DNA from: Myxococcales bacterium
GTDB taxonomy: Bacteria > Myxococcota_A > Polyangia > Polyangiales > Houyiibacteriaceae
Length of the DNA: 64,000 bases
Assembly: GCA_029863605.1 (NCBI GenBank)
Contig: JAOTVB010000018.1
Span: forward strand, 20,278-84,277
Reading direction: 5' to 3'
The position numbers and the translations under genes are program-made. Under the pieces are notes generated by a model. It worked only from the letters and a program-made list of their open reading frames with translations. It did no database searches and was not told the DNA's origin. Of this stretch, positions 63,099-64,000 are shown piece after piece (position 1 is the stretch's first letter; each line of letters opens with the position of its first letter).

Positions 63099-63964
63099 TG
63101 GGTGGGTCGTCGCACGTGGACTGCGCCGGGCGCGTGAAGTCGGCCGCGCCGACGATCGACGTCCTCGCGGTGCGCACACCGACCCTGCCTCCCGCGACCC
63201 ACACAAACACGTTTCTCGTAGGCACCGGGCAAGCGGTCCTCGTCGAGCCGGCCACGCCCTACCAAGATGAGCAAGACGCGATGGTCGACTGGGTCGAGAG
63301 TGCGCGTGAGCGAGGGGTCGAGCCGATTGCGATCCTCGCGACACACCATCACCCGGACCACGTTGGCGGCGCGATCGCTCTTTGTGAGCGACTCGATCTC
63401 CCCCTGTGGGGGCACGCGATGACCGCCCAACGCTTGAACGGCATCGTAGAGCTCGATCGATTGCTCGAAGACGGCGAACGCATCGAGCTCGGGGGTCCGA
63501 CCAAGACTGCGCTCACCGCCATCCACACGCCCGGCCATGCGCCCGGGCATTTGTGCTTCGTTGACGAAGCGAGCGGGATCATGATCGCCGGCGACATGGT
63601 GGCTTCCGTGGGGACGATCATCGTCGAGCCCACCGACGGAGACATGATCCTCTACCTGCAATCGCTTCGACGCATGGCTTCACTCGAGCCGGTGGCGCTG
63701 CTTCCGGCGCACGGAGACCTCATCCCAGACCCGCAGGCGATCTTGAGCTTCTACGTCGCGCACCGCCTCATGCGGGAGGGCAAAGTCCTAGGAGCACTCG
63801 AAGCCCATGGTGAGGCTGCGTGCCCGAACGACTTGGTCGCCCGGGCCTACGACGACACGCCCGAGGCGCTTTGGCCTTTGGCAGTACGATCGCTCGAGGC
63901 GCACTTGATCAAGCTCGAACGGGAAGGGCGAATCACCCGCGAAGGCGATCGCTGGGCCCCGTAA
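63098..63964 (+). CDS. Metallo-beta-lactamase-fold hydrolase, LACTB2-like
   Basis: This 288-residue hydrolase carries the dinuclear metal motif HxHxDH in ILATHHHPDHVGG (His83, His85, Asp87, His88), with AIHTPGHAPGHLCFVDEASG and IMIAGDMVASVGTIIVEPTD giving further ligands. A C-terminal helical, winged-helix-like part follows (MREGKVLGALEAHGEAACPN, EAHLIKLEREGRI), as in LACTB2-type proteins, which can act on thioesters or RNA. The ATG overlaps the MglA-like stop, so the two genes are coupled. Substrate unknown. Confidence 0.85.
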   Translation: MGGSSHVDCAGRVKSAAPTIDVLAVRTPTLPPATHTNTFLVGTGQAVLVEPATPYQDEQDAMVDWVESARERGVEPIAILATHHHPDHVGGAIALCERLDLPLWGHAMTAQRLNGIVELDRLLEDGERIELGGPTKTALTAIHTPGHAPGHLCFVDEASGIMIAGDMVASVGTIIVEPTDGDMILYLQSLRRMASLEPVALLPAHGDLIPDPQAILSFYVAHRLMREGKVLGALEAHGEAACPNDLVARAYDDTPEALWPLAVRSLEAHLIKLEREGRITREGDRWAP

Positions 63965-64000
63965 CTGCGTCGCTTGCGTCGTACACAGGCGAGGCCCCGT

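Overview
The window is GC-rich chromosomal DNA, densely packed, with many 1-4 base stop/start overlaps. The gene content points to a Myxococcota-type (deltaproteobacterial) bacterium: gliding-type (Glt) TPR and FHA proteins, an MglA-like GTPase, myxobacterial outer-membrane barrels, glycine-rich lipoproteins and a sensor with an MXAN_5187-like tail. The species cannot be named from sequence alone. No CRISPR array, insertion sequence, phage gene or tRNA was seen. One structural RNA, rnpB (RNase P), is clear.

Layout. 1-2983 (minus): a peptide/nickel ABC importer, permease then binding protein then a second permease cut by the window edge. 3245-4356 (plus): a MerR-like and a sigma-region-4-like DNA-binding protein, ending in a strong terminator. 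4487-8446: a propeller lipoprotein, a discoidin-domain multi-spanning membrane protein and a glycine-repeat lipoprotein. 8482-8861: rnpB. 8939-10123: a secreted lipase-like lipoprotein. 10104-14100 (minus): an overlapping three-gene operon of hotdog thioesterase, ILVBL/2-hydroxyacyl-CoA-lyase-like TPP enzyme and a histone-deacetylase-fold protein with an extra C-terminal domain. 14200-15926: a small unknown protein and two thioredoxin-fold redox proteins. 15923-23199: a GAF protein, a degenerate OmpR-type regulator coupled to pdxA and uvrA, and an ATP-grasp acyl-CoA-synthetase-like protein. 23441-32030: a sensor, HEAT-repeat proteins, two outer-membrane barrels, ftsY, a HAMP protein, an SRPBCC protein, yraN and a lipoprotein.

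The centrepiece is 32353-52323: seven plus-strand genes behind a good sigma-70-type promoter at 32228. They encode a periplasmic TPR protein, a 1205-residue TPR protein, a TPR lipoprotein, a 90-residue exported protein, an FHA/transmembrane/TonB-like protein, another TPR lipoprotein and a 3351-residue TPR protein. The order and architectures recall gltC-gltD-gltE-gltF-gltG-(x)-gltI of the Myxococcus xanthus gliding/envelope machinery. The motor genes (aglRQS), gltH and gltJ are not in the window. An MglA-like GTPase lies about 10 kb downstream, and two barrels that could act as outer-membrane partners lie about 5 kb upstream.

52394-55691 looks like a small accessory segment: a GST, a small unknown protein, and an AraC regulator divergent from an NAD(P)-binding/DUF1772 pair with a palindromic operator candidate. 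55774-63964 is housekeeping: tsaE, carB, greA, recG, the MglA-like GTPase and a metallo-beta-lactamase-fold hydrolase.

Functions are inferred from motifs and remembered family features; no database search was run.
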